From: Porphyromonas catoniae ATCC 51270
Lineage (GTDB): Bacteria; Bacteroidota; Bacteroidia; Bacteroidales; Porphyromonadaceae
Length of the DNA stretch: 64,000 nucleotides
NCBI RefSeq assembly: GCF_000565015.1
Contig: NZ_JDFF01000011.1
Location: 1 to 64,000, forward strand
Reading direction: 5' to 3'
Shown: piece by piece, positions 1 to 8,060 of the stretch
How the letters are laid out: every line of letters begins with the position of its first letter
How positions within the stretch are numbered: position 1 is the first letter of the stretch
Position numbers and translations under genes: made by a program
Notes under the pieces: generated by a model
Database searches by the model: none
What the model was told of the DNA's origin: nothing
What the model saw: only the letters and a program-made list of their open reading frames with translations

Positions 1-290
1 AGGAATTCGCTGAAGAGGATGGAGTCATTGATCCGTTCTTCGACTTCGTAATCACTCAGGCCGTACCAAGTCTGAAGCAGTAGGATCTTGAACATCATCA
101 AGGCATCATAAGCCGGATTGCCTGTGGCGTTCTGAGTCTTTGTATACTTCTTGTTGAGTAGTGTGCGAATACCTCGCCAGTCAACACAAGAGCTGATCTG
201 TCGAAGGAACGAGTGTTTCAGGCGGTCGCGACGCACCTGTGTATAAACTTGCAGGAAGCTCGGAGCGGATTCAGTTTGTTTGGTTGGAAT
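1..290 (-). pseudogene. IS5-family transposase, N-terminal part (partial), start codon lost
   Basis: The minus-strand frame from 290 reads as the N-terminal domain of an IS5-family transposase. Recognisable segments are SFLQVYTQVRRDRLKHSFLR, VDWRGIRTLLNKKYTK and LLQTWYGLSDYEVEERINDS. The gene leaves the window at position 1, so the catalytic DDE region is not seen. In copy B the same frame begins with ATG-CCT-ACT-AAG (M-P-T-K). Here the corresponding codon is ATT (288-290) and no in-frame ATG stands just upstream, because a stop precedes it. Either the copy is dead or it uses a rare start. I infer a decayed copy but cannot see its 3' end. Confidence 0.7.
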
Positions 291-386
291 AGCGATACGA
301 CTATTTTATCCATGAAGATACTAAATATCAGTAATATACGCAAATGGAATAGACCTAGATCCCCTCCAGTGCCGTGCAATGGTCTC
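1..386 (-). mobile_element. IS5-type insertion sequence, 5' end (copy A), cut by the window edge
   Basis: On the minus strand this is the beginning of an IS5-family element like those common in Porphyromonas. The outer end lies at about position 386 and begins GAGACCATTGCACGGC. This boundary is inferred because copy A and copy B (2606-2840) agree up to exactly this point and then diverge. Reading leftward there is a leader of about 95 bp and then the transposase N-terminus, which runs off the left edge. The element abuts a relic of an ABC transporter gene, which suggests it inserted there. Whether the rest of the element is intact lies outside the window. Confidence 0.8.
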
Positions 387-535
387 ATATAGAACGAAGC
401 TAGCCCCTCAGTGATAGCTCGTTCGTTATTGGCATCTAAGGCGTTGGTCGCCTCGTCCAAGAAGATGAATTGTGGATTTTTGTACACCATTATTGGCAAA
501 CTTCTTCTTATTTCCTTCACCTTTTCGATGACTTG
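387..535 (-). pseudogene. Relic of an ABC exporter ATPase (Walker B / D-loop fragment)
   Basis: About 100 bp of minus-strand sequence (roughly 490 down to 389) encodes YKNPQFIFLDEATNALDANN followed by ERAITEGL. This is the Walker B aspartate/glutamate and D-loop region typical of peptidase-containing or lipid-type ABC exporters. Walker A, the signature motif and the membrane domain are all missing. The fragment stops exactly where the IS end begins (386/387), so the IS probably inserted into this gene and the rest was lost. The segment upstream of the motif (490-535) is less clearly ABC-like. It is not expected to be functional. Confidence 0.6.
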
Positions 536-538
536 CAC

Positions 539-594
539 AAAAAACCATAATGATAGACGATGGAAATTTGGGGAATTACATGCTATCATTATGG
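539..594 (-). terminator. Rho-independent terminator of the P1B ATPase gene
   Basis: A perfect 12-bp inverted repeat (CCATAATGATAG at 545-556, CTATCATTATGG at 583-594) encloses a 26-nt loop. On the minus strand it is followed by six T residues (539-544). It lies 34 bp past the ATPase stop codon. Confidence 0.75.
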
Positions 595-627
595 CTCTTT
601 AGTTAGTTGGCATTTGTGGCCAGATTG

Positions 628-2499
628 TTATTTCAGAGTCCTAGCTGCATTCAGCACAACAAGCACCGTTACACCAACATCAGCGAATACTGCCATCCAC
701 ATGGTAGCCAGTCCGAAGAAAGCGAGGATGAGCACTGACATTTTGATGCCAACGGCAAACCAAGTGTTCTCCCTTGCGATGCGCAGTGTGCGTCGAGCCT
801 GACGGATAGCTACGGCTATCTTCGACGGCTTGTCGTCCATCAACACCACGTCGGCTGCTTCGATGGCGGCATCACTGCCCAGTCCGCCCATCGCAATGCC
901 CACATCGGCACGTGCTAACACGGGAGCATCGTTGATGCCGTCGCCAACGAAGGCCATTGTCCCTTCTGCATTCTCTTTGAGAATTGTTTCCACTTGACTC
1001 ACTTTGTCGCCTGGCAAGAGTTCAGCATGATATTCCGCAAGTCCAACGGTCTTAGCCACATCGGCAGCCACTTCTTCCTTGTCGCCCGTGAGCATCACCA
1101 ATCTCTTCACACCTTCTGCCTTGAGAGCATTTACCGCATCAGCGGCATCCTCCTTAATTTTGTCTGACACTACAATATGACCTGCATATTCTCCATCGAT
1201 GGCAATGTGGAGAATGGTACCCACTTTTTCACAGGGTTGCCACTTTGCGCCCACGCTCTCCATCAAATTCGTATTACCCACACTTACCGACTTGCCATTT
1301 ATACGAGCCGTCACACCCTGTCCAGCTGTCTCCACTACGTCCTTTACATCGCAGCCGTCGTTTTTGTCAGGAAAAGCCTTGCGAATGCTGAGGGCAATGG
1401 GGTGCGTGGAATATCGTTCCACATGAGCAACTAAGTGCAATAATTCATTGGGGGCAATATTTTCGGGATGAATAGCAGTAACGTCAAACACACCGTGTGT
1501 CATAGTGCCAGTCTTGTCAAAGGCAATCGTGCGCACCTTTGCCAATGTCTCCATATAGTTAGAGCCCTTAATGAGCACACCCTTTCGCGATGCTCCACCG
1601 ATGCCTCCAAAGAAAGTGAGAGGCACGGAGATAACGAGAGCACAAGGGCATGACACTACAAGGAATGTGAGAGCGCGATAGATCCACACGCTCCACAACT
1701 GCCCATTGACGAGCAACGGTGGTATAACTGCCACCAACAAGGCAAGTACAACTACTATGGGCGTGTATATTTTGGCAAACTTGGTGATGAATTTTTCGTT
1801 CTTCGACTTATTTTTTGTGGCGTTTTCCACGAGGTTGAGCACCTTTGCCGCCGTGCTCTCGCCAAATGCCTTGGTTACTTTTGCTGTCACCACACCATTG
1901 AGATTTATACATCCCGACATGATGTCATCGGCAGGGCGAATGGTACGCGGTACGCTCTCGCCTGTCAATGCAACTGTATTCAGACTTGATGCACCATCGA
2001 TAACGATACCGTCCATCGGTACTTTCTCTCCTGGTCGAATTACAACGATGTCGCCTACCTTCACCTCTTCGGGATTCACGTCCACCAGCTCTTCACCACG
2101 CTTTACATGGGCGATGTCGGGACGGATGTCCATCAGCTGAGAGATACTCTTTCGGCTTCTACCCTCGGCAAAACTTTCAAAGAGTTCGCCCACTTGAAAG
2201 AAGAGCATCACAAACACCGCTTCAGTGAACTGTGGTTCTGCCCCCGGCATAAAACCGATGCAAAGGGCCCCTAATGTAGCTATAGCCATGAGGAAGTCCA
2301 CATCCATGCCCTCGCCATGTGCAATGTCCTCGGCAGCTTCCGTTAGCACGTCGTAGCCCACAACCAAGTAAGGCACAAGATAGACAAGCAATAGTTGCCA
2401 TATCAGCAGGTTCATTGTCCGTTCTACCAATACCGATCCTACTAAGAGTACACTAGCAGAGATTATCCTTATAAGTTTGTTTCTATTTTCCTTTTCCAT
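628..2499 (-). CDS. zntA: Zn2+/Cd2+/Pb2+-type P1B-ATPase (heavy-metal efflux pump)
   Basis: A 623-aa integral membrane P-type ATPase that exports soft divalent metals. Visible motifs: the metal-site CPC in SCPCALVISVP, the phosphorylation site DKTGTMT, the actuator loop TGES, the nucleotide-domain HP (THPIA) and the hinge GDGINDAP. The C-terminal membrane pair has N-x7-K (NTWFAVGIK) and DVG, the P1B-2 (Zn/Cd/Pb) signature rather than the copper type. There is no N-terminal HMA or Cys-rich metal-binding domain, so this is a short form. I take ATG 2499; an in-frame TTG lies at 2526. A 19-bp perfect palindrome at 2543-2561 is a likely operator. The gene sits between two IS fragments and is probably acquired. 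The exact metal is inferred. Confidence 0.9.
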   Translation of the reverse strand: MEKENRNKLIRIISASVLLVGSVLVERTMNLLIWQLLLVYLVPYLVVGYDVLTEAAEDIAHGEGMDVDFLMAIATLGALCIGFMPGAEPQFTEAVFVMLFFQVGELFESFAEGRSRKSISQLMDIRPDIAHVKRGEELVDVNPEEVKVGDIVVIRPGEKVPMDGIVIDGASSLNTVALTGESVPRTIRPADDIMSGCINLNGVVTAKVTKAFGESTAAKVLNLVENATKNKSKNEKFITKFAKIYTPIVVVLALLVAVIPPLLVNGQLWSVWIYRALTFLVVSCPCALVISVPLTFFGGIGGASRKGVLIKGSNYMETLAKVRTIAFDKTGTMTHGVFDVTAIHPENIAPNELLHLVAHVERYSTHPIALSIRKAFPDKNDGCDVKDVVETAGQGVTARINGKSVSVGNTNLMESVGAKWQPCEKVGTILHIAIDGEYAGHIVVSDKIKEDAADAVNALKAEGVKRLVMLTGDKEEVAADVAKTVGLAEYHAELLPGDKVSQVETILKENAEGTMAFVGDGINDAPVLARADVGIAMGGLGSDAAIEAADVVLMDDKPSKIAVAIRQARRTLRIARENTWFAVGIKMSVLILAFFGLATMWMAVFADVGVTVLVVLNAARTLK

Positions 2500-2542
2500 A
2501 ATTTCCACAACTTTTGTTTTTTGCAAATATTAGGATATATCT

Positions 2543-2561
2543 TTTGCAACTCAGTTGCAAA
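2543..2561. promoter_or_regulatory. Perfect 19-bp palindrome, candidate metal-responsive operator
   Basis: TTTGCAACTCAGTTGCAAA is a perfect 9-1-9 inverted repeat, 44-62 bp upstream of the ATPase ATG. Its position next to the promoter of a metal pump and its dyad geometry suit a Fur/Zur- or ArsR-type repressor site. No regulator gene lies beside it. Confidence 0.5.
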
Positions 2562-2605
2562 GATTCCCTACATCTGCACATTCCACCCTAAAGTGCAACA
2601 GTCTA

Positions 2606-2744
2606 TGTTGAGTAGTGTGCGAATACCTCGCCAGTCAACGCAAGCGCTGATCTGTCGAAGGAACGAGTGTTTCAGGCGGTCGCGACGCACCTGTGTATAA
2701 ACTTGAAGGAAGCTCGGGGCGGATTCTGTCTGCTTAGTAGGCAT
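2606..2744 (-). pseudogene. Truncated IS5-family transposase N-terminus (copy B)
   Basis: The minus-strand frame starts at ATG 2744 (MPTKQTESAPSFLQVYTQ) and matches copy A for about 46 codons. IS homology then ends abruptly at 2606 and the frame runs into unrelated sequence with a stop. The gene is truncated and cannot make a transposase. Confidence 0.75.
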
Positions 2745-2840
2745 AGTTATACGACTATTTTATCCATGAAGATACTAAATATCAGAAATATACGCAAATG
2801 GAATAGACCTGGGTCCCCTCCAGTGCCGTGCAATGGTCTC
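2606..2840 (-). mobile_element. IS5-type fragment, 5' end only (copy B), 235 bp
   Basis: This 235-bp block aligns without gaps to 152-386, with about 15 mismatches counted by eye, and has the same orientation. It contains the IS outer end (GAGACCATTGCACGGC on the minus strand), the leader and the first part of the transposase. Together the two copies form a 235-bp direct repeat around the ATPase segment 387-2605. A run of nine G residues (2849-2857) lies just outside the element. Confidence 0.75.
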
Positions 2841-2983
2841 GGGATGCTGGGGGGGGGACACTATAAGCGCCTCACCACAGCGGAACTAACACTCGGGGGC
2901 AAAGTCGTACCTTTGTCTCTAGTGAGTGCTTCAGACATCGTCCCAAAGAAGCACCCTTTACATCAGTTCCTATCATTATAGCT

Positions 2984-3589
2984 ATGTTTTCTGGAATAAT
3001 AGAAGGCTGTGGTCGGGTTGTTGCCCTAGAGAACCACGGAGACAACCTCGACATTACACTCTCTTGCCCTTTTGCCTCAGAGCTCAAGATTGACCAAAGT
3101 ATTGCCCACAATGGCGTATGCCTCACGGTCGTTGCTCAGAGTGGAGACACCTACACCGTCACAGCCATCCGTGAGACACTTGACCGCTCTAATCTAGGCA
3201 AGCTCCAGATAAGTGACGAGGTAAACCTTGAGAGGAGCATGCTCCTAGGTGGTCGCCTGGACGGGCATATCGTACAGGGACATGTGGACATGACCGCCCT
3301 ATGTACCTCAGTCGAAGAGGCGAATGGGAGCTGGCTCTATCGCTTCGAGCATCAGACCGACAAGGCACTTGCCGAGCGTGGCTACATCACCGTAGAGAAA
3401 GGCTCGATAGCTGTCAATGGCGTGAGCCTCACGGTATGTGACTCAGAGAAGACATCCTTTGGTGTGGCGATCATCCCATACACACACGAGCATACGAACT
3501 TCAAGCATATACGTGTCGGGAGCGTGGTGAACCTCGAGTTCGACATCGTCGGGAAGTACCTCTGCAAGATGCAGGCTTACGAGGGCTAG
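2984..3589 (+). CDS. ribE: Riboflavin synthase, alpha subunit
   Basis: A 201-aa cytosolic enzyme that dismutates two 6,7-dimethyl-8-ribityllumazine molecules to riboflavin. The two tandem lumazine-binding domains are plain. Domain 1 begins MFSGIIEGCG and has HNGVCLTV. Domain 2 (from about residue 98) has DGHIVQGHVD and the matching VNGVSLTV. Length and the MFTGI-like start fit the family. No other rib genes are nearby and no FMN riboswitch is visible; the IS remnant ends only 143 bp upstream. The T9SS plug gene follows 2 bp after the stop, so the two are probably cotranscribed. Confidence 0.95.
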   Translation: MFSGIIEGCGRVVALENHGDNLDITLSCPFASELKIDQSIAHNGVCLTVVAQSGDTYTVTAIRETLDRSNLGKLQISDEVNLERSMLLGGRLDGHIVQGHVDMTALCTSVEEANGSWLYRFEHQTDKALAERGYITVEKGSIAVNGVSLTVCDSEKTSFGVAIIPYTHEHTNFKHIRVGSVVNLEFDIVGKYLCKMQAYEG

Positions 3590-3591
3590 CT

Positions 3592-4818
3592 ATGGGACGT
3601 CCCCTGCTCCTCTCCATACTAGTATGGCTCTCCTCTGCCCTCAGCCTCTGGGGGCAGATGGGTGCAGTACAGGTACGTCTCGAGGGGGAGAGCATGGTAG
3701 ATCATCCTCGCTTCCCCCTCTTAACTCTCGGGGGGAAGGAGCGGTTAAACATCTCTTTTGACCTATTAGGGGATGGGGGCGATTTGCTCTCATATCGTCT
3801 CAAGAGCTACAACGCCGATTGGACTCCCTCCCCTCTACTCCCCGTGGAGTACATGCAGGGGTTTGATGCCTCCCTACCCTTTGCGCCTGAGCCTAGCCGA
3901 TCCACCCTTGTCCCCTATGCTCACTATAGCTTGACCTTCCCCAGCGAGGGTGAACGCATCAAACGGTCGGGAAACTATAAACTTGAGTTCTACTCCGAGC
4001 ATGACCCCAGTCGAACCCTATTAGAGATTCCCTTTGCCGTGGTAGAGCCCCTTCTGGAGCTGCACACAGAGCTTACCGATGCTGCCTATGAGGACTATCG
4101 AGGCCGACACCAGCAGGTAAACCTTCGGGTGACAGCCCCTAGCTTCTCCCCTCCAAATGATGACGGACTACGTATCATCGTCCTGCAGAATGCTCGCTGG
4201 GATAATGCTGTGACTCTCACAACCCCTTATCTGAGGCTTGGACAAGAGCTACACTTCGAACAAAGTCGGGGGGCACGCTTCCCTGCTGGCAACAACTACC
4301 ATCGTCTGGAGCATCTGTCCGAAAGAGCTATCGGGCTAGGCATAGAGCGGGTTAACCTCGAGGAGGGACGTTACACAGTCTATCTACACCCCATACGCAA
4401 CGAGAGCGAGCAGGCCTATCGCCACGAGGAGAGCCACCAAGGGCTACAGATTATCCGCACTACGGGGAGTGACACTCCCGGTACAGAGGCCGATTATCAC
4501 AAAGTATATTTTCGCTTCCTCAGCCCAAAGCTAGAGGGTGGAGATGTACTACTAGAGGGTGAAGCCTTCCGCTATCTACCCCTCTCGGAGCGCATCCTAC
4601 GTTATAATCAAGAGGAGGGCACATATGAGGGCTCTGTACTGCTCAAAATGGGGTATCAGGAGTATCAAATACTCTTTCAACCTAGGGGTAGCCAAGCTCT
4701 ACTTGCACAGCCTACCCTTGGGGATCATTACCAGACCAAGAATAGGTACACGGTACTTGTCTACTATCGCTCTCGCTTAGACAAGACCGAGCGTCTGCTC
4801 GCTACCCAAGAGCTGTAG
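3592..4818 (+). CDS. Type IX secretion system plug protein (DUF5103)
   Basis: A 408-aa secreted or periplasmic protein with a Sec signal peptide (MGRPLLLSILVWLSSALSLW). The beta-rich body begins like the DUF5103 family: an Ig-like N-terminal part with SYRLKSYNADW and EYMQGFD, then SYRLKSYNADW-like beta segments through residue 380. Family knowledge: the Flavobacterium member (Plug) occupies the periplasmic side of the SprA translocon pore of the type IX secretion system. The assignment rests on overall resemblance, since no catalytic motif exists. It follows ribE by 2 bp. Its presence implies that the organism has a T9SS, although no other T9SS gene lies in this window. Confidence 0.75.
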   Translation: MGRPLLLSILVWLSSALSLWGQMGAVQVRLEGESMVDHPRFPLLTLGGKERLNISFDLLGDGGDLLSYRLKSYNADWTPSPLLPVEYMQGFDASLPFAPEPSRSTLVPYAHYSLTFPSEGERIKRSGNYKLEFYSEHDPSRTLLEIPFAVVEPLLELHTELTDAAYEDYRGRHQQVNLRVTAPSFSPPNDDGLRIIVLQNARWDNAVTLTTPYLRLGQELHFEQSRGARFPAGNNYHRLEHLSERAIGLGIERVNLEEGRYTVYLHPIRNESEQAYRHEESHQGLQIIRTTGSDTPGTEADYHKVYFRFLSPKLEGGDVLLEGEAFRYLPLSERILRYNQEEGTYEGSVLLKMGYQEYQILFQPRGSQALLAQPTLGDHYQTKNRYTVLVYYRSRLDKTERLLATQEL

Positions 4819-4844
4819 CTCAGGACACTCTATACAATATTACC

Positions 4845-4852
4845 TACCTTTG
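4845..4852 (+). promoter_or_regulatory. Bacteroidota -7 box (TACCTTTG) for the LRR-like lipoprotein
   Basis: TACCTTTG matches TAnnTTTG, 49 bp before ATG 4901. No TTG is visible at the -33 spacing. Confidence 0.5.
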
Positions 4853-4900
4853 CAAGCAAGAGAATAGAGCAATCATAACAATAGCAACCAACGAACAAGT

Positions 4901-6127
4901 ATGAAGACAAAACTGACATGGGCACTGCTTCTCACCATGGCTCTTACCCTAGCCTCTTGTGGAAGCAAGTCTAAAGACGAGCCCAAACCAACACCTCCCA
5001 CTCCTCCCAACGGTATCGGCACAGTAGATAACAATGATGCCGATGGGAAGAAGGCACTTGCTGCACCCATCTACTTCCGTATCCCTAACGGAAAGGCGTT
5101 TAAACTTCAGGTAAAGGGATCGAAAGATCTAAAGCTCATCGGAGCCAGTGCTACCGCAAAGAAGGACATCTACACCTCTGGTATAGCTGGCATCGTAGGG
5201 GTAGAGGGTACCCTCGAGACTCTAGACCTCATGGCGAATGGTATCACCGAGTTCAAGATTGCCAAAGCAACAACGAGCCTCAAGAAGCTAACCCTGTTGA
5301 CAGCTGATGGTGGAGGTCAAGCAGTCTCCTCCATAGACCTCACTAATGCTCCCGAGCTTACTTATCTATGGCTCGCAGGGCACGTCCTAGAGACCCTTGA
5401 CCTCACAAAGCAAACTAAGCTCGTAGAGCTTGGCCTCGGGAGCTTCGGGGCTGGAGATCCATTCAATGGCAAGGAGCGCAGCAGTAACTATAAGAAGGTA
5501 TCCTTAGCGACAAACAACGTTATCGAGCGTATCGTTACCCGCACACCCCTTAGAGTCTCGACCCTTGACCTAGACAACCTACCCAAGCTCAGATTCTTTC
5601 TTGCTCAATCTCCACAGCTTGAGAAGGCTTCCTTCGCCAAGAGTAATAACCTTGAGGTCGTCTACATGAGTAGATTTACAGCAGGGCAACCTGTTGAGCT
5701 TACCCTAGAGAACAAGCCCAACCTCAAGGATATCAGCTTGATTGATGTAGTCATCCCTAAGGTGAAGCTACATAACCTCCCTGCACTATCTTCCCAGAGC
5801 AACATATCTGGTATTAAAGCAACAAAGAGCGCAGACTTTGCTGGTATCCCTAGTAGCATGCTACCCTCCATCCTTGACAAGTTCTCACCCCAGACGGTAG
5901 AGACGCTCACGCTATCCGGCTCTGACGTAACGAAGCTAGACGTCTCTGCCTTTGCAGCCCTCACCAATCTGAACCTCAAGGGTACAGGTCTAAGCGAAAC
6001 AGAGCTGATCAACACCATCAAGCAGCTCAAGCAAGCCTCAGGTAAGCTCTTCATCGAAAGCTCACGTAACACCACGGGCGTACAGAAGGCTCTTACCGAC
6101 AAGGGCTGGACAGCTGAGACAAACTAA
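4901..6127 (+). CDS. Lipoprotein with leucine-rich-repeat-like body
   Basis: A 408-aa lipoprotein. The signal peptide (MKTKLTWALLLTMALTLASC) ends in a lipobox with Cys20, followed by a charged, Pro/Thr-rich linker (residues 21-45). The body contains irregular repeats of about 20-25 residues with L-x-x-L-x-L patterns, for example LETLDLMANGITEF, LTYLWLAGHVLETLDL and VETLTLSGSDVTKLDV. This resembles BspA-type or other LRR surface proteins of Bacteroidota. No enzymatic motif is seen. It has its own -7 box and a downstream hairpin, so it is probably monocistronic. The function is unknown; adhesion or surface binding is only a guess. Confidence 0.8.
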   Translation: MKTKLTWALLLTMALTLASCGSKSKDEPKPTPPTPPNGIGTVDNNDADGKKALAAPIYFRIPNGKAFKLQVKGSKDLKLIGASATAKKDIYTSGIAGIVGVEGTLETLDLMANGITEFKIAKATTSLKKLTLLTADGGGQAVSSIDLTNAPELTYLWLAGHVLETLDLTKQTKLVELGLGSFGAGDPFNGKERSSNYKKVSLATNNVIERIVTRTPLRVSTLDLDNLPKLRFFLAQSPQLEKASFAKSNNLEVVYMSRFTAGQPVELTLENKPNLKDISLIDVVIPKVKLHNLPALSSQSNISGIKATKSADFAGIPSSMLPSILDKFSPQTVETLTLSGSDVTKLDVSAFAALTNLNLKGTGLSETELINTIKQLKQASGKLFIESSRNTTGVQKALTDKGWTAETN

Positions 6128-6161
6128 TCCACGGCTTAGCCTACTACACCACGACATAGCC

Positions 6162-6206
6162 ATCCCCTATACCTTGCCCCTCCAAATAGAGGCAGGTATA
6201 GGGGAT
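6162..6206 (+). terminator. Hairpin downstream of the LRR-like lipoprotein
   Basis: ATCCCCTATACCT pairs with AGGTATAGGGGAT, and inner CCTC/GAGG pairs extend the stem. It lies 35 bp after the stop codon. A U-tract is not obvious. Confidence 0.6.
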
Positions 6207-6234
6207 AGCTGTATAAAGCCTTGACGAAAAACCT

Positions 6235-6242
6235 TATCTTTG
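6235..6242 (+). promoter_or_regulatory. -7 box (TATCTTTG) for the phosphohexomutase gene
   Basis: TATCTTTG fits the TAnnTTTG consensus 47 bp before ATG 6290. A TTG occurs only 11 bp upstream of it, which is not the usual spacing. Confidence 0.5.
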
Positions 6243-6289
6243 CTCTACTATCGTCTGATAAATATTGACATAATCATAATCCAAGACTT

Positions 6290-8041
6290 ATGGAGCAAAA
6301 TGAATTCTTGGCACAGGTACGTGCTAAAGCTACAGGTTGGCTAGCCCCAGGCTACGATGCCGAGACTCGCCACGAAGTACAGAGGATGCTTGACAACCCA
6401 GACACGACTGAGCTCGTAGAGGCATTCTACAAGGACTTGGAGTTCGGTACGGGTGGCCTACGAGGCATCATGGGCGTAGGCTCAAACCGCATGAACCGCT
6501 ACACCGTAGGTGCGGCAACCCAGGGGCTTGCGAACTACCTCAAGCGGGAGTTCGCCTCTCTTCCACAGATAGCCGTCGCCATAGGGCATGACTGTCGAAA
6601 CAACAGTGATGTCTTCGCTCGCATAACAGCCGAAGTCTTCTCTGCCAATGGGATTAAAGTGTATCTCTTCGACGCTCTACGCCCAACTCCAGAGGTATCC
6701 TTTGCCATTCGTGAGCTAGGATGTCAGAGCGGTGTCATGATCACAGCCTCGCACAACCCGAAGGAATACAATGGCTACAAAGCCTACTGGAATGATGGGG
6801 CTCAGATGATAGCTCCTCATGACCGCAACACCATTATCGAAGTAAATAAGGTGACGAAGGTCGAGGATATTCACTTCGATGCACGCCCAGAGCTTATCGA
6901 GCTCATAGGTGAGGACTTTGATCGTAAGTTCATCGAGCGTGTGGCTAGCCTTTCCCTACCTCAGAAGGAGTCGATTGCTCGCCACCATGACCTAAAGATC
7001 GTCTACACCCCTATCCATGGCACTGGGGTACGAATTATCCCTGCTACCCTTAGAGCAATCGGCTTTACCAACATCATCAATGTCCCAGAGCAGGATGTCG
7101 TCAGTGGCAACTTCCCTACTGTCCACTCCCCCAACCCAGAGGAACCAGTAGCCCTAGAGCTGGCTATCGCTCGTGCAGAAGCAACAGGTGCAGACCTAGT
7201 CTTGGCCTCTGACCCTGACGCGGACCGCATAGGTGTAGCTGTCCGCAACAACGAGGGCAAGATGGTGCTCATCAATGGTAATGAGATCTGTGCTCTGCTT
7301 ACTTACTACGCCATCGCTAGCCGTAGAGACTCTGGGCGGCTACAGCCAGAGGACTACGTGGTCAAAACCATTGTCACCACCGAACTCATCCGCACCATAG
7401 CAGAGCAGAATAAGGTAACACTCTTCGACTGCTATACAGGCTTTAAGTGGATTGCTGATGTCATTCGTCAGAATGAAGGCAAACGCAATTACATCGGAGG
7501 TGGTGAAGAGAGCTACGGCTTCCTTCGCGAGGACTTCATCCGTGACAAGAGCTCTGTCTCAGCCTGCTGTATGTTCAGCGAACTCGCTGCTTGGGCCAAG
7601 GACAAAGGTCTCTCTATCTACCAGCTCCTGCAACAGGTCTTCCTCGAGTATGGTCTCTACAAGGAGCAGGGGGTAAGCGTTGTCCGTAAGGGGAAAACGG
7701 GTGCTGAGGAAATCGAAGCTATGATGAAGAACTTCCGTGAGAACCCCATGAAGAGCCTTGCTGGTAGCCCTGTCATCGAGATACTAGACTATGCTAAGCT
7801 TGAGGGACGCTGGCTTGATAAGCGCGAGGTCTTCTCTCTCGACATGCCTACCACGAGCAATGTCCTGCAGTACAAGACAGCTGATGGGACAAAGGTCTCT
7901 ATCCGTCCCTCAGGTACAGAGCCCAAGATTAAGTTCTACATCGGTGTGCGTGGCAAGGTCAGCTCCATCGAAGAGCTACCCTCAGCTGAGACAGCTTGTC
8001 TCAATAAGATCGCTACGATCCGCCAGGAGCTAGGCATCTAA
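6290..8041 (+). CDS. Alpha-D-phosphohexomutase (phosphoglucomutase/phosphomannomutase type)
   Basis: A 583-aa cytosolic enzyme that interconverts hexose-1- and hexose-6-phosphates through a phosphoserine. The active-site serine is in TASHNPKEYNGYKAY (around residue 160). The metal-binding loop is DPDADRIGVA, the sugar-binding loop GGEESYGF, and the C-terminal phosphate-binding loop RPSGTEPKIKFY. The length (about 580 aa) and GTGGLRG near the N-terminus match the long bacterial PGM/PMM2-like group rather than the 450-aa GlmM or ManB group. Glucose versus mannose preference cannot be read from sequence. A hairpin follows the gene. Confidence 0.9.
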   Translation: MEQNEFLAQVRAKATGWLAPGYDAETRHEVQRMLDNPDTTELVEAFYKDLEFGTGGLRGIMGVGSNRMNRYTVGAATQGLANYLKREFASLPQIAVAIGHDCRNNSDVFARITAEVFSANGIKVYLFDALRPTPEVSFAIRELGCQSGVMITASHNPKEYNGYKAYWNDGAQMIAPHDRNTIIEVNKVTKVEDIHFDARPELIELIGEDFDRKFIERVASLSLPQKESIARHHDLKIVYTPIHGTGVRIIPATLRAIGFTNIINVPEQDVVSGNFPTVHSPNPEEPVALELAIARAEATGADLVLASDPDADRIGVAVRNNEGKMVLINGNEICALLTYYAIASRRDSGRLQPEDYVVKTIVTTELIRTIAEQNKVTLFDCYTGFKWIADVIRQNEGKRNYIGGGEESYGFLREDFIRDKSSVSACCMFSELAAWAKDKGLSIYQLLQQVFLEYGLYKEQGVSVVRKGKTGAEEIEAMMKNFRENPMKSLAGSPVIEILDYAKLEGRWLDKREVFSLDMPTTSNVLQYKTADGTKVSIRPSGTEPKIKFYIGVRGKVSSIEELPSAETACLNKIATIRQELGI

Positions 8042-8060
8042 AATGCCCTCTTCTCTTAGT

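Noticed and set aside
1706-2140. 144-codon frame opposite the P1B ATPase (and similar long antisense frames such as 22451-22879)
   Set aside because: They mirror strongly conserved genes on the other strand, and have no motif or start signals.
1-2840. Intact composite transposon
   Set aside because: Copy B is only a 235-bp 5' stub and copy A has lost its start codon and is cut by the window. The second ends of the elements are not seen.
2667-2981. Open frame of 104 codons spanning the IS end and the ribE leader
   Set aside because: It reads antisense through the IS fragment and across its end, has no family likeness, and arises by chance.
2841-2983. FMN riboswitch before ribE
   Set aside because: The 143 bp between the IS end and ribE show none of the conserved stems or sequence blocks of that riboswitch.
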